This document shows, piece after piece, positions 18,439-27,750 of a DNA stretch of 64,000 nucleotides. The DNA comes from Perspicuibacillus lycopersici (lineage in GTDB: Bacteria > Bacillota > Bacilli > Bacillales > Caldibacillaceae): assembly GCF_025660475.1 (NCBI RefSeq), contig NZ_JAOUSF010000005.1, forward strand, positions 62,001 to 126,000. Reading direction: 5' to 3'. The stretch's first letter is position 1. Each line of letters opens with the position of its first letter. Both the position numbers and the translations under genes were made by a program. Under the pieces are notes generated by a model that saw only the letters and a list, made by a program, of their open reading frames with translations, made no database searches and had not been told where the DNA came from.

Positions 18439-20448
18439 TTATGTACTGACAACTACCTGATTGCGACCATTTTCTTTTGCTTTGTACAGAGCTTGATCGG
18501 CACGGTGAATTAAATCTTCTGGAGCCAACCTGTCATTAGGTAATAAAGTAGCACAACCAACGCTGATGGTAACGTAAGGTGTATCTCCTTGTGCAGTTAC
18601 ATTCGGTATATTTAACTGTCTTACGTTTGTTAAAAGCATTTCGCCAATAGCGACAACTTCTGTTTCCTCTGTATTTGGGAGCAGCACGATAAATTCTTCT
18701 CCTCCATACCTTGCGATAAATGCACCTGCCTTATGTACAGTATCCTTTAATACATTGGCAATCTGTATTAAACAATCATCCCCGTGTAAATGGCCATAAA
18801 AATCATTGAATTGCTTAAAGTAATCAATATCGATCATCAAAGCAGACAATGACAGCTTTTGTCGTTTGGCAATCTTCCATTCACTAATTAACCGTTCACT
18901 AAAATATCTCCTATTTGGAATTCCTGTTAATTCATCTGTATAAGACAAATATTGTAATACCTTTATCGTATCATTCAATTCCTTTTCTTTCTCAATTCGA
19001 TCTGTAACATCTCGTGAAATCGATAATACTCCTTCTAAATTTCTTTTTGGATTACGAACAGTTCTCGTGTTTGTTTCCAACCAGATGTATGTACCATCCC
19101 TTTTTCGAAACCGATGAATTATGTTTGCAAAATCGATATTCGTTCTCGCCTCTTTTAATAAATGCGTAATTGTTCCCATTTCTTCTGGATGTAAAAAATT
19201 CAGAATATTATTTCCGATAAATTCTTCGTACGTATAATCAAAAAACATCTCACACGATGGAGACATGTATTCAAACATACCATCTGGTTTCATATAGGAA
19301 ATAATATCGGTAGAGTTTTCGGTTAGAAACCGATATAGTTCTTCATTTCTTTTCAGATCTGCTTCCAGCATATTCCGCTCGGTTACATCTCTTAAAAAAA
19401 CTTCAACAGATTGCTTCTTATTATAAAGTATTAATGCAGATGATATTTCCATATCTAATATTTTATTTTCACTCGCATAAATTTTAATTTCTGTTTGTTT
19501 CACTCTTTCATATTTATATAATTGGTCGATACGATTTTTTAGTATTTGGTGGTATTCAGGCAGTACTAAATCAAAAATGGAGCGTCCAATTAAATAACCT
19601 GAATGATAGCCAAGCATCTTCTCGGCAATGTCATTTGCAAAAACAATAATCCCGTCTTGGTAGACGATAATTGGTTCAGGTGAAAATTCAACTAAATATC
19701 GATAGGATTTTTCGCTTTCTTGTAATTTTTTTGTGTATCGTTCATCGATCAAGGAAGTGAGTAAAACAACCAATAGGACTATAAGTAAGAAACCTCCGAT
19801 TATTACCCCTAACATTATGTTGGAAATTTGTAGTCTTTGAATACTTAGCCCATGGTTATGTAAATGATCAATATTGGTAATTGCTTTCATTCCGATATAA
19901 TGTAGTAACACAGTTCCAATTCCTAAAAATAACGAACCGGAAAGCTTCCACCGGATAACATCATATCCGTCACTTACATATTTTCTAAAAGCAGCAAATG
20001 CCACAATCGAAAAAAATGTACCAATAATAATGGAAAATAAGACAAGGACCATATTATATTGAATCGCTATATTATTATGCATCGCCTCCATCCCTAAATA
20101 ATGCATAATGGAAATACCGATCCCCATGAATAATCCACTAAAAATAATATGATTAGAGTCCTTATTCCAAATAAAGAAGGAAAAATAAGAAAAGATAACT
20201 GCAACAGCAAATGATAAAAAAACAAGAGTGAAGTCGTAATGAACGAAAATACTTATTTGATAAGAAAGCATGGCAATGAAATGCATTGCCCAAATTCCTC
20301 CTCCCATAATAACGGAAGAGACTAGTAGCCAATTTTTTGTTCCTTTTCTAATGATCAGACTACTAGCAACATAAGATTTAAAAAATCCTACAAGATATGC
20401 AAAAATAACTAATGGCATATGAATATATTCGTACAGATTATTTAACAT
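18439..20448 (-). CDS. MHYT-PAS-PAS-GGDEF diguanylate cyclase
   Basis: A membrane sensor making c-di-GMP. The N-terminal seven-helix MHYT domain (about residues 1-235) has MHFIAM, MHYLGM and a third, altered LHYIGM; such domains are proposed to bind copper and sense O2, CO or NO. Two PAS domains follow (about 250-370 and 375-500), then a GGDEF domain with an intact RYGGEEF active site. The RxxD inhibitory site expected before the active site is replaced by HKAG, so product inhibition is probably absent. AGGTG precedes the ATG. No EAL domain is present. Monocistronic. Confidence 0.94.
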   Translation of the reverse strand: MLNNLYEYIHMPLVIFAYLVGFFKSYVASSLIIRKGTKNWLLVSSVIMGGGIWAMHFIAMLSYQISIFVHYDFTLVFLSFAVAVIFSYFSFFIWNKDSNHIIFSGLFMGIGISIMHYLGMEAMHNNIAIQYNMVLVLFSIIIGTFFSIVAFAAFRKYVSDGYDVIRWKLSGSLFLGIGTVLLHYIGMKAITNIDHLHNHGLSIQRLQISNIMLGVIIGGFLLIVLLVVLLTSLIDERYTKKLQESEKSYRYLVEFSPEPIIVYQDGIIVFANDIAEKMLGYHSGYLIGRSIFDLVLPEYHQILKNRIDQLYKYERVKQTEIKIYASENKILDMEISSALILYNKKQSVEVFLRDVTERNMLEADLKRNEELYRFLTENSTDIISYMKPDGMFEYMSPSCEMFFDYTYEEFIGNNILNFLHPEEMGTITHLLKEARTNIDFANIIHRFRKRDGTYIWLETNTRTVRNPKRNLEGVLSISRDVTDRIEKEKELNDTIKVLQYLSYTDELTGIPNRRYFSERLISEWKIAKRQKLSLSALMIDIDYFKQFNDFYGHLHGDDCLIQIANVLKDTVHKAGAFIARYGGEEFIVLLPNTEETEVVAIGEMLLTNVRQLNIPNVTAQGDTPYVTISVGCATLLPNDRLAPEDLIHRADQALYKAKENGRNQVVVST

Positions 20449-20575
20449 GCGTTCACCTGATTTTTTAGTATTAAAGTCAAACTCTCCTACTATTTCATCC
20501 GTTATTATTATCTAAACGGTGAATGACTATTTATTACTTTTTTCCTTTATCTATTTGAAATAGCTGTAAAGATAA

Positions 20576-20604
20576 ATGACAACGTTTTAAATTTATTATA
20601 TAAT
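20576..20604 (+). promoter_or_regulatory. Predicted sigma-A promoter of the ABC-F leader
   Basis: ATGACA (20576-20581), a 17-nt spacer and a perfect TATAAT (20599-20604). Transcription would begin near 20611, giving a leader of about 250 nt before the ABC-F start codon. Confidence 0.8.
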
Positions 20605-20642
20605 GTTAATAACAATTTTAAGGAGGCATCGAAAATAACATA

Positions 20643-20672
20643 ATGATTAATTCCGTTTTGTTTTTGCGCTAA
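20643..20672 (+). CDS. Predicted 9-residue leader peptide (MINSVLFLR) of the ABC-F gene
   Basis: A short ORF just after AAGGAGG (20620-20626), with a long 16-nt spacing to the ATG. It lies at the front of the leader whose later part holds an antiterminator/terminator pair. Drug-stalled ribosomes on such peptides control many Firmicute resistance genes. The peptide itself is too short for homology arguments; support is positional. The leader segment around its ribosome binding site can pair with ATGCCTCTT at 20772-20780, which may also matter. Confidence 0.5.
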   Translation: MINSVLFLR

Positions 20673-20716
20673 TGTTTTATATTGCAAAAATACTTTGCTA
20701 TACAGCAAAGAACGGG

Positions 20717-20838
20717 ATACTTGTGTCTATTTTTGATGTAACGGAATAACTATTTATTTAGGAAGCAAAGAATGCCTCTTGAATATATTATTTACCATAT
20801 CATCTTCCATTTGGCACAGGTATACCCTGTGCTTTTTT
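20717..20838 (+). promoter_or_regulatory. Predicted transcription attenuator (antiterminator/terminator) for ABC-F
   Basis: The terminator is stem GCACAGG / CCTGTGC (20814-20820 with 20826-20832), loop TATAC, then TTTTTT. It sits before the gene it would control, which is the mark of an attenuator. ATACTTGTGTC at 20717-20727 can pair over 11 continuous positions (two G-U) with 20813-20823 and so break the terminator. A further hairpin, CTTTGC / GCAAAG (20693-20710), lies between the leader peptide and the antiterminator arm and could sequester or space it. Confidence 0.75.
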
Positions 20839-20864
20839 GTATGGCATAAATTGGAGTGGATAGT

Positions 20865-22685
20865 ATGTTTTTAGTTAAAGTTGAAAATCTTTCTATTGAA
20901 ATAAACGGTGTGCAAATTTTAAAAAATATTAGCTTTGAAGTAAAAAAAGGCGAACGAATTGCCATTATTGGTGAAAATGGTGTTGGCAAAACAACACTTT
21001 TGAATGCTGTATTTGGACAGTTAACGAAAAAAGCTGGGCATGTATATTTTGCTATAGAAAAAGAGGAGATCGGGCTCATGGTTCAAGAAAGTCCAGGAAC
21101 GATCAATCGTTCGGTAAAAGACTTTGTATCGTATGACCATCCAAATTATTATTTGAAAAAAGAATTAGAAAAATGGTCCGCCCTTCTACAAGAACAAGCA
21201 TTAAATGATGAAGTGATTCAGTCATATAATAATATTCTCGAAAAATATTTAGCTGCAAATGGCTATGAATGGGAAGCAGAAATTGAATTGGCATTAAAGC
21301 AAATGGGAATCCAAAGTAATTTATGGGATGTATCGATTGCTTCTTTAAGCGGCGGACAAAAAACAAAAGTGAAATTAGCCAAAATAATGATGATATCACC
21401 TAAACTGCTTGTATTAGATGAACCAACAAACCATTTAGACGAGGAATCAATCCATTGGCTCGCAGAATGGTTAATACAATTTAAAGGTAGTGTATTGTTT
21501 ATTTCTCATGACCGTGCGTTCATTGATAAAATCGCCACCTCCACATACGAATTATCGAAAAATAAAATGAAAAAATATGAAGGCGGTTATGCTTCCTATA
21601 AAAAGCTAAAGGAACTGGAAATAAAAACGATCCAAGCACAATATGCTAGGCAGGAAATGGAGCGAAAAAAACTTACAGAAACGATCGTCCAATACAAAAA
21701 CTGGTTCAATAAAGCAAATAATGCTGCAAGTGTTCGTGATCCATATTCTCAGAAAAAAGCAGCAAAGCAAGCTACTAAATATAAAGCAAAAGAAAAAGCA
21801 ATGGAGCGATTAGAAAACAATAAAATTTCGAAACCAGAAGAAAAGAAAATGATCTCTGCAAATTTAAATGTCCATGATTTTTCCGGGAGAAAAATGCTCG
21901 AAGTAGCCAATGTCTCCTTTTCCTATGGTAACGAGGAAATTTTAAAGGATATCCATTTTACTATTCATAATGGAGATAGAATTGCCATTATTGGAAAAAA
22001 TGGGAGCGGAAAAACAACGTTGCTAAAACTTCTATCCAATAATTTAGAAGTGACAAGTGGTCATATTTCCACCAATCCGCAAGTTATTATCGGATTTTTT
22101 TATCAGGAATTAGAAAATTTGCAGGTAGAAAACACCATTTTAGAAGAAATATTAACGATACCGAATATGAAAGAATCCGATGCACGGACGATTTTAGCTT
22201 GCTTCCTATTTCGCCGGGAGGATGTATTTAAAAAGATTCACGATTTAAGTATGGGAGAGAAATGTCGAGTCGCATTTGTCAAATTATATTTTTCTGACGC
22301 CAATCTACTGATTCTAGATGAACCAACGAATTATTTTGATATTACGGCGAAAGAAACGATTGAAAATGCATTAGAAAACTACCCAGGTTCACTAGTTATT
22401 GTCTCGCATGACCCATACTTACATCGTAAGGTAGCAAATAAAGTCATTCACATCCAAGATGGGAAAGCAAATATTTTCCTAGGAAGTTATCAGGAATGGG
22501 AAAAGCATCAATCCGTATCACCAGACATTCAGCAATTAACAAATGAATTGGAAAGACTAGAGCTTCAATTATTGCAGCTACTAACAGAGGAAAATATAGC
22601 TGAAAACCGAGAGGAAAAAAGGCTAGACGAAATAAAACAGCTAAAAAGGAAAATAGATGCAATTAAGCTTAAAATAAATGTATGA
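20865..22685 (+). CDS. ABC-F family ATPase, probable antibiotic-resistance ribosome protection protein
   Basis: A 606-residue protein with two ABC domains and no membrane segments. First: IIGENGVGKTT, signature SLSGGQKTK, Walker B LLVLDEPTNHLD. Second: IIGKNGSGKTT, a degenerate signature LSMGEKC, LLILDEPTNYFD. The basic interdomain linker (about residues 240-325) has the form that reaches into the ribosomal peptidyl-transferase centre in Vga/Lsa/Msr/VmlR proteins, and a C-terminal coiled coil follows. The start is ATG 20865 with GGAG 8 nt upstream, not the in-frame GTG at 20856. The attenuated leader favours a drug-inducible resistance role over a housekeeping ABC-F; the drug class cannot be read. 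Confidence 0.9.
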   Translation: MFLVKVENLSIEINGVQILKNISFEVKKGERIAIIGENGVGKTTLLNAVFGQLTKKAGHVYFAIEKEEIGLMVQESPGTINRSVKDFVSYDHPNYYLKKELEKWSALLQEQALNDEVIQSYNNILEKYLAANGYEWEAEIELALKQMGIQSNLWDVSIASLSGGQKTKVKLAKIMMISPKLLVLDEPTNHLDEESIHWLAEWLIQFKGSVLFISHDRAFIDKIATSTYELSKNKMKKYEGGYASYKKLKELEIKTIQAQYARQEMERKKLTETIVQYKNWFNKANNAASVRDPYSQKKAAKQATKYKAKEKAMERLENNKISKPEEKKMISANLNVHDFSGRKMLEVANVSFSYGNEEILKDIHFTIHNGDRIAIIGKNGSGKTTLLKLLSNNLEVTSGHISTNPQVIIGFFYQELENLQVENTILEEILTIPNMKESDARTILACFLFRREDVFKKIHDLSMGEKCRVAFVKLYFSDANLLILDEPTNYFDITAKETIENALENYPGSLVIVSHDPYLHRKVANKVIHIQDGKANIFLGSYQEWEKHQSVSPDIQQLTNELERLELQLLQLLTEENIAENREEKRLDEIKQLKRKIDAIKLKINV

Positions 22686-22687
22686 TC

Positions 22688-22727
22688 AAAAGGGAGCATA
22701 CCGGATGCTCCCTTTACACTCTTTTTG
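22688..22727 (+). terminator. Intrinsic terminator of the ABC-F gene
   Basis: A perfect 11-bp stem AAAGGGAGCAT / ATGCTCCCTTT with a 5-nt loop, followed by a short T-rich tail (CTCTTTTTG). Confidence 0.9.
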
Positions 22728-22826
22728 TAACTGCTTGGATTATTTTTTACTGTTATACGATACACACCGTTGGCAATAATCTTCCCATTCTTAACAACTG
22801 AGGAAATCAATTTTTACATCTCCTAT

Positions 22827-23342
22827 TTAGTAGAGAGCGTATTCTAATTTTTTCATTCGGATTCCTTTATAAATGACTGAATGTGTATTATAGGAATCTA
22901 GTATTTTTAAAACGTTTCGTTTTCCAACTTCTTCAAAATATCGATTCCATTTAAACATTTTAAAAAATATTTGCCATGTCGGCTCATAATGCGATTTTTC
23001 AATCCTAAGTTTTTGTTTAATAAATCGCTTGATTATCCGATAGGTACGGATATAATAAGGGGTGTCTAAAAATATGATTAAATCAGCTTTTTCAAAGGTA
23101 TCATTTGTCCATTCTTCATTATGAACCCCTTCGATTATCCAAGCATTTGAATTTGTGATACCTGCTAAAAACTGATTCCTTTCCTCTTCCGTTCTGCGTA
23201 TATCACCAGTACTTTCCCTTCTCCAAACGACATTGTCCAATTCGTAATAAGGTATTTTCCATTTTGCAGATAATTTTTTTGCTAAAGTCGTTTTCCCGCT
23301 TCCTACAGATCCGATAATTCGAATTTTTGTTGGATTGTTCAT
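22827..23342 (-). CDS. P-loop kinase, adenylate-kinase/FlaR (DNA topology modulation) type
   Basis: A 171-residue soluble P-loop protein: IIGSVGSGKTTLAKKLS at the N-terminus, then YELDNVVWRR, WIIEGVHNEEW, and the lid region YIRTYRIIKRFIK. This is the FlaR-like small nucleotide-kinase-like family, whose substrate is unknown. The start ATG 23340-23342 was preferred over ATG 23361-23363, because GGAG lies between them, 11 nt upstream of the inner ATG. It is followed by 78 bp and another small enzyme gene on the same strand. Confidence 0.82.
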   Translation of the reverse strand: MNNPTKIRIIGSVGSGKTTLAKKLSAKWKIPYYELDNVVWRRESTGDIRRTEEERNQFLAGITNSNAWIIEGVHNEEWTNDTFEKADLIIFLDTPYYIRTYRIIKRFIKQKLRIEKSHYEPTWQIFFKMFKWNRYFEEVGKRNVLKILDSYNTHSVIYKGIRMKKLEYALY

Positions 23343-23420
23343 ACTCAATTTTTCTCCGATCATAAAGTATTAATTGCAAATCAAAAAAACGAATTGCTAG
23401 CATTTGTTTTAAGACACTGC

Positions 23421-23990
23421 TTATATTCCATTTATTGTTAGTTTATACCAAATATCTTTCCAATTCTTCTTCCGTAGCCGTTCTTGATATACGTGGAATA
23501 ATGGTGTATTTTCTTGATAGAAAGGTGTTGGGTTAACCTGCATATGAATTACATCATCAATTCCATGAGGGGCAGTAAGTATTATCTCCTCTCGATTATT
23601 CAATTTTACACCTAAAGCTGTAACCGTTTCTGTAAATTTCGCTATTGCATCCACTGTCGATGAATATGGTGGTAGACCGCTTAATACATGCATTCGTGCC
23701 TCGTTTTTAACAGACCAAGGAATGTCTGGTAAAATATCGCGTAGTTTTTTTTCGAGCTGTTTTTCAACTGATTCGCAAATGTTCGTTTGATCGAAATAAA
23801 CGACATCTATGTCTGGTAGTGGTGTCCTTTCTGTAAAGTCGTGGAGTGTATCCCAAATTTTAGAGCGAACAAAGCCAGCACAAATCCACCAATCAGGTAA
23901 TTGTAATGTTTTTGCTGCCTTTAATATCTCTATCATCCAAGGATCTAATTCAATTAGACGGATAATATCTTTTTCATTGTTAATGTCCAT
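23421..23990 (-). CDS. Nucleotidyltransferase family protein (COG3575-like)
   Basis: A 189-residue protein resembling the NTP_transf_6 type: WWICAGFVRSKIWD near residues 35-48, then the acidic metal motif LPDIDVVYFD, RMHVLSG and a tail with NPTPFYQENTPLF. Members are widespread, uncharacterised single-domain proteins. It is one of three nucleotidyltransferase-like genes in the window. It ends 79 bp from the next kinase-like gene, and both could belong to one transcript. Confidence 0.78.
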   Translation of the reverse strand: MDINNEKDIIRLIELDPWMIEILKAAKTLQLPDWWICAGFVRSKIWDTLHDFTERTPLPDIDVVYFDQTNICESVEKQLEKKLRDILPDIPWSVKNEARMHVLSGLPPYSSTVDAIAKFTETVTALGVKLNNREEIILTAPHGIDDVIHMQVNPTPFYQENTPLFHVYQERLRKKNWKDIWYKLTINGI

Positions 23991-24024
23991 TTTTCTCTCC
24001 TACTATATCCGTTTTTCGGTAATT

Positions 24025-24678
24025 TTAGTGTATTTTGCTAATTATCCCATTAGTAAGCTTATATACACCATTTCCTTCCATCGCTTTAATTTGTCCATTT
24101 TTTACGTAAATCCCCGTTTTTTCATCGATGCCATAATTTTTTCCTTCAGGGAATTTTCGTCCGATTTCCAATAGATGCTTCTCGTCTTGCCATTGATTGT
24201 AATGAACAGCAATTTGAAAATCTTCTAGTAAATTTAATCCATTTCTTTGTTGATATTCATGTTCGTCATTATCGTTAGGTGAAAGAATGCAGTATTGTAA
24301 GCTAATTAATGCTCCTGCAGAAAAACCAGCTACTGGCACGCTATCACGGAATTTTTTCTTAATCACTGGTGCTAATTCGGTGTCAACAATGTAATCTGCA
24401 TATCGATTCGTATTGCCACCAAGAATGATAATCCCAGAACTTTGTTCAATGTGTTGAATAGCCGTTTCCATTGCAATGCTTGGAAGTGGTATGTAGTGAA
24501 ATTCCGATAATCCTAATGCTCGTAATGGCTTCGTAACAACCGTCATATAGTCTAACCAGCCATTACGCTCGACAAACAATATCGAAACTGGTCCATTTTT
24601 GCAATATTTATGAAAGATGTAAGCAAGCTCTATCGTAAACGGTGGACCACTTCCGAATAGAAATAAATGTTTATCCAT
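24025..24678 (-). CDS. Peptidase E-like (S51 family) serine peptidase / class I GAT-like protein
   Basis: A 217-residue protein with the S51 nucleophile elbow AGFSAGALIS and the preceding IIILGGNTNRY strand-turn, as in peptidase E (aspartyl dipeptidase) and cyanophycinase relatives. The Bacillus YgaJ-type protein is the nearest familiar comparison. TGAGGCG is just before the ATG. A second S51 gene is at 41320-42021. The natural substrate is unknown. Confidence 0.82.
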   Translation of the reverse strand: MDKHLFLFGSGPPFTIELAYIFHKYCKNGPVSILFVERNGWLDYMTVVTKPLRALGLSEFHYIPLPSIAMETAIQHIEQSSGIIILGGNTNRYADYIVDTELAPVIKKKFRDSVPVAGFSAGALISLQYCILSPNDNDEHEYQQRNGLNLLEDFQIAVHYNQWQDEKHLLEIGRKFPEGKNYGIDEKTGIYVKNGQIKAMEGNGVYKLTNGIISKIH

Positions 24679-24710
24679 GGAAACGCCTCATTTCTTCTTT
24701 AATATATTGC

Positions 24711-24740
24711 AAAAAAAGAAAGACCCCTTATTGCGAGGCC
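24711..24740 (-). terminator. Likely intrinsic terminator of the 41-residue peptide gene
   Basis: A 6-bp stem with two wobble pairs, GGCCTC / GGGGTC (24722-24740), followed on the minus strand by TTTCTTTTTTT. Confidence 0.6.
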
Positions 24741-24745
24741 AATTA

Positions 24746-24871
24746 CTATTTATGCGAAGCATCATGAACAGTCTTGATTAATGTTCCATTGTAATCGAAC
24801 AAAACAGAAAATATAATCGCGAATGGATACACAGCAATTAAAAATATAAATTTTCCTATTTTCCTAATCAT
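24746..24871 (-). CDS. Predicted 41-residue single-span membrane peptide
   Basis: ATG at 24869-24871 follows a near-perfect Shine-Dalgarno GGAGGG with 6 nt spacing. The peptide starts MIRKIGKF, has a hydrophobic span over residues 8-26 (IFLIAVYPFAIIFSVLF), and ends in a polar tail LIKTVHDASHK. A U-tract hairpin follows the stop codon at 24746-24748. No family recognised. The positively charged N-terminus and single span fit a small regulatory membrane peptide or simple toxin, but nothing shows this directly. Confidence 0.62.
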   Translation of the reverse strand: MIRKIGKFIFLIAVYPFAIIFSVLFDYNGTLIKTVHDASHK

Positions 24872-25120
24872 GTAAATCCCTCCATTTCCGTTTATTTCTC
24901 AAATGGCAAATATCAATAGTTTCTATAATTTTAACAAAAATGAAATTTTATATATATAGCTTCTTGCATATTTACGATAAAATTACTCGATAATTGCATT
25001 TTGATTGTATTTATTTGATAATCATGCTGCTTTCAAAATCGCATATAATGCAAAGATGTTTATAGAACAGAATTGATATCATATAATGAAATAGAAATCA
25101 TACCATTTACAGGAGGATCT

Positions 25121-26188
25121 ATGGCAAATAAGACGATTGTATTTACAGGTGGTGGCTCTGCTGGTCATGTTACACCAAATATTGCGATTATAAATGAAAT
25201 CCGAGACTTAGATATGAATATCCATTATATTGGCTCTAAAAAAGGAATCGAAAAAGAGCTTATCCAAAAAATAAAAATTCCTTATTATCCAATTTCAAGT
25301 GGAAAATTAAGAAGATATTTTGATTGGGAGAATATTAAAGATATTTTTCGTGTCATTAGCGGTTGCTTTGAAGCAAGAAAAATTCTCAAAAAGCTAAAAC
25401 CAGATTTAGTATTTTCAAAAGGTGGTTTTGTTTCTGTACCTGTAATTGTAGCAGCAAGCTCATTAAAAATACCTGTTTTTATTCATGAAAGTGATATTAC
25501 ACCAGGTTTGGCGAATAAAATATCGCAACGATTCGCAACGAAGATTTTTACTTCTTTTGAAGAAGCAAAGAATCACTTTCCCCAACAGAAAACAATGGTG
25601 ATTGGCTCCCCTATCCGGAAGGAAATTTTAATTGGAGATGCTTTACGTGGGAAAAAACTTCTTGGCTTTTCAAAAAATTTACCGATCTTAACCATTATGG
25701 GTGGAAGCTTAGGAGCAAGAAAAATAAACGAAGCGGTAAGAGCTTCTTTAGATACGCTCACGAATCAATTTCAAATTGTCCATTTATGTGGGAAAAATAA
25801 TGTAGAGGAAAGCTTAGCATCGATACAAGGATATCGTCAATTTGAATATGTACATGAAGAATTAGCCGATATACTCGCTGCTACGGATTTTGTCATTACC
25901 CGTGGTGGTTCTAATGCGATATTTGAATTTCTCGCATTGAAAATTCCAATGCTTATTATCCCACTTGGATTAGATCAAAGTCGTGGCGATCAACTATTAA
26001 ATGCACAATCATTTGAGGCAAAAGGTTTTGCTATGACATTAAAGGAAGAGCAATTGACAAAGGAAACGTTAGTAAAAAAAGTGTATGAATTACAAAGGAA
26101 GAGAAATGACATCATTCAGCAGATGGATAACCAAAATCAACAACAGAGAAATGCATTACAGGTACTAGTAAAAGAAATTATGCAATAA
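25121..26188 (+). CDS. murG: MurG-family UDP-GlcNAc:lipid I N-acetylglucosaminyltransferase
   Basis: Converts lipid I to lipid II at the inner membrane face. 355 residues with FTGGGSAGHVTPN at the N-terminus (GGxxGH motif), FSKGGFVSVP, IHESDITPGLANK, the central TIMGGSLGARKIN and FVITRGGSNAIFEF. Start at ATG 25121 after AGGAGG; an ORF extension upstream lacks a ribosome binding site. It lies far from any division/cell wall cluster, so it may be a second MurG. The upstream TATAAT at 25044-25049 reads CATATAAT in context, matching the sigma-E -10 pattern CATAYAMT; a spore-cortex role is therefore possible but only suggestive. Confidence 0.92.
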   Translation: MANKTIVFTGGGSAGHVTPNIAIINEIRDLDMNIHYIGSKKGIEKELIQKIKIPYYPISSGKLRRYFDWENIKDIFRVISGCFEARKILKKLKPDLVFSKGGFVSVPVIVAASSLKIPVFIHESDITPGLANKISQRFATKIFTSFEEAKNHFPQQKTMVIGSPIRKEILIGDALRGKKLLGFSKNLPILTIMGGSLGARKINEAVRASLDTLTNQFQIVHLCGKNNVEESLASIQGYRQFEYVHEELADILAATDFVITRGGSNAIFEFLALKIPMLIIPLGLDQSRGDQLLNAQSFEAKGFAMTLKEEQLTKETLVKKVYELQRKRNDIIQQMDNQNQQQRNALQVLVKEIMQ

Positions 26189-26194
26189 TAAAAG

Positions 26195-26232
26195 AAAGAG
26201 CCACGAAACGATACTTTGTTTTATGGCTCTTC
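26195..26232. terminator. Bidirectional terminator between murG and proS
   Basis: Stem AAGAGCCA / TGGCTCTT with internal extension GAAAC / GTTTT; U-rich on the plus side (TCATTTCTTCTTTT) and T-rich on the minus side. Confidence 0.75.
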
Positions 26233-26242
26233 ATTTCTTCTT

Positions 26243-27679
26243 TTAATATGCTTTTGCCCAATAAACCATATGCTCGGCTTTATCTCCACAAACGACACAG
26301 TTATCATGAACTTGTTCTTGTTCGAATGGTATGCAGCGGGAAGTGGCCGATGTTTCTTCTTTTATTTTTTCTTCGCATGCTTGCTTACCACACCACATTG
26401 CTTTAATAAAACCTGGATTTTCTTCCAGTTTTGCTTTGAATTCATCAAGACTTGTAGCAATACTTGTTTTATCTTCTCGATGTTGTTTCGCTTTAGTAAA
26501 AAGATTTCTTTGAATATCATCTAAAAGCTCGGTTACTACTGTTTCTAATTGATTCATTGGAACAAATGATTTTTCTCCAGTATCACGACGAACTAGTACA
26601 ACTTGCCCATTTTCTATATCTTTTGGACCTACTTCTAAACGAATAGGAATTCCCTTCATTTCGTATTCATTAAATTTCCAGCCAGGAGTTTTATCACTTG
26701 CATCAATGCCTACTCTTGCGACATTTTTCAGTTTTTCCTTTAACCCATATGCAAAATCAAGTACTCCTTCTTTATGTTGGGCAATTGGAACTATCATCAA
26801 TTGTGTTGGAGCTATTTTTGGTGGTAAAACAAGTCCGCGGTTATCTCCATGCACCATAATCAATGCACCAATAATACGTGTTGTTAATCCCCAAGATGTT
26901 TGATGAACAAATTGAAGGTCACCATTTTGATCGGTATATTGAATGCCAAAGCTTTCTGCAAATCCGGTTCCTAAATGATGGGATGTTCCAGACTGTAATG
27001 CTTTCCCATCATGCATTAAACTTTCAATCGTATACGTATATTTCGCCCCAGCAAATTTCTCTTTTTCAGTCTTTTGCCCACGAATGACAGGTATTGCTAA
27101 GTAATTTTCACATAATTCCGTGTATACTCCAAGCATTTTAATTACTTCTTCTGCAGCCTCTTCATCTGTTGCATGTGCAGTATGCCCCTCTTGCCATAAA
27201 AATTCTAACGTCCGTAGGAATGGTCTTGTCGTTTTTTCCCAACGAACGACATTTGCCCATTGATTGTATAGTTTTGGTAAATCCCGATAGGAATGAATAA
27301 TATTTGCATAATGATCACAAAACAGTACTTCAGAAGTTGGTCGAACGACTAATCGTTCATGAAGCTCCTCTGAACCGCCATGAGTTACTAAAGCTACTTC
27401 AGGTGCAAACCCTTCAATATGATCCTTTTCTTTTTGTAATAAGCTTTCTGGAATAAATAGTGGCATGTATACATTTTCATGGCCAGTTTCCTTAATCTTT
27501 CCATCTAATACCTTTTGGATATTTTCCCATAAAGCATAGCCATATGGGCGAATAATCATAGAACCACGTACGGATGAATAATCCACTAAATCTGCTTTTT
27601 TTACCACATCTGTATACCATTGGGCAAAATTGTCTTCCATAGCAGTAATTTCTTCAACAAACTTTTTCTGTTTACCCAT
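26243..27679 (-). CDS. proS: Prolyl-tRNA synthetase, archaeal/eukaryotic-like type
   Basis: Class II aminoacyl-tRNA synthetase charging tRNA-Pro. 478 residues, lacking the insertion (editing) domain of the long bacterial ProRS. Motif 2 region [18 protein letters not shown], motif 3 [13 protein letters not shown], and a C-terminal zinc-type domain with cysteines in [10 protein letters not shown] and DNCVVCGD ending in YWAKAY identify the short eukaryote-like class. Bacilli may carry both classes. Transcription is controlled by the T-box leader upstream. Confidence 0.96.
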   Translation of the reverse strand: MGKQKKFVEEITAMEDNFAQWYTDVVKKADLVDYSSVRGSMIIRPYGYALWENIQKVLDGKIKETGHENVYMPLFIPESLLQKEKDHIEGFAPEVALVTHGGSEELHERLVVRPTSEVLFCDHYANIIHSYRDLPKLYNQWANVVRWEKTTRPFLRTLEFLWQEGHTAHATDEEAAEEVIKMLGVYTELCENYLAIPVIRGQKTEKEKFAGAKYTYTIESLMHDGKALQSGTSHHLGTGFAESFGIQYTDQNGDLQFVHQTSWGLTTRIIGALIMVHGDNRGLVLPPKIAPTQLMIVPIAQHKEGVLDFAYGLKEKLKNVARVGIDASDKTPGWKFNEYEMKGIPIRLEVGPKDIENGQVVLVRRDTGEKSFVPMNQLETVVTELLDDIQRNLFTKAKQHREDKTSIATSLDEFKAKLEENPGFIKAMWCGKQACEEKIKEETSATSRCIPFEQEQVHDNCVVCGDKAEHMVYWAKAY

Positions 27680-27750
27680 TTTCTTTCACTCCTCTGAATG
27701 TATGTTTTAGGCAATTGCCTTTATTTCTCAATATAAATACAAAAAAGCCC

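Noticed and set aside
22565..22810. Minus-strand frame with SSVVKNGKIIANGVYRIT, resembling the start of an amidohydrolase
   Set aside because: No ribosome binding site, and the frame runs into the ABC-F gene and through its terminator; only some 25 residues look suggestive, too few to call a pseudogene.
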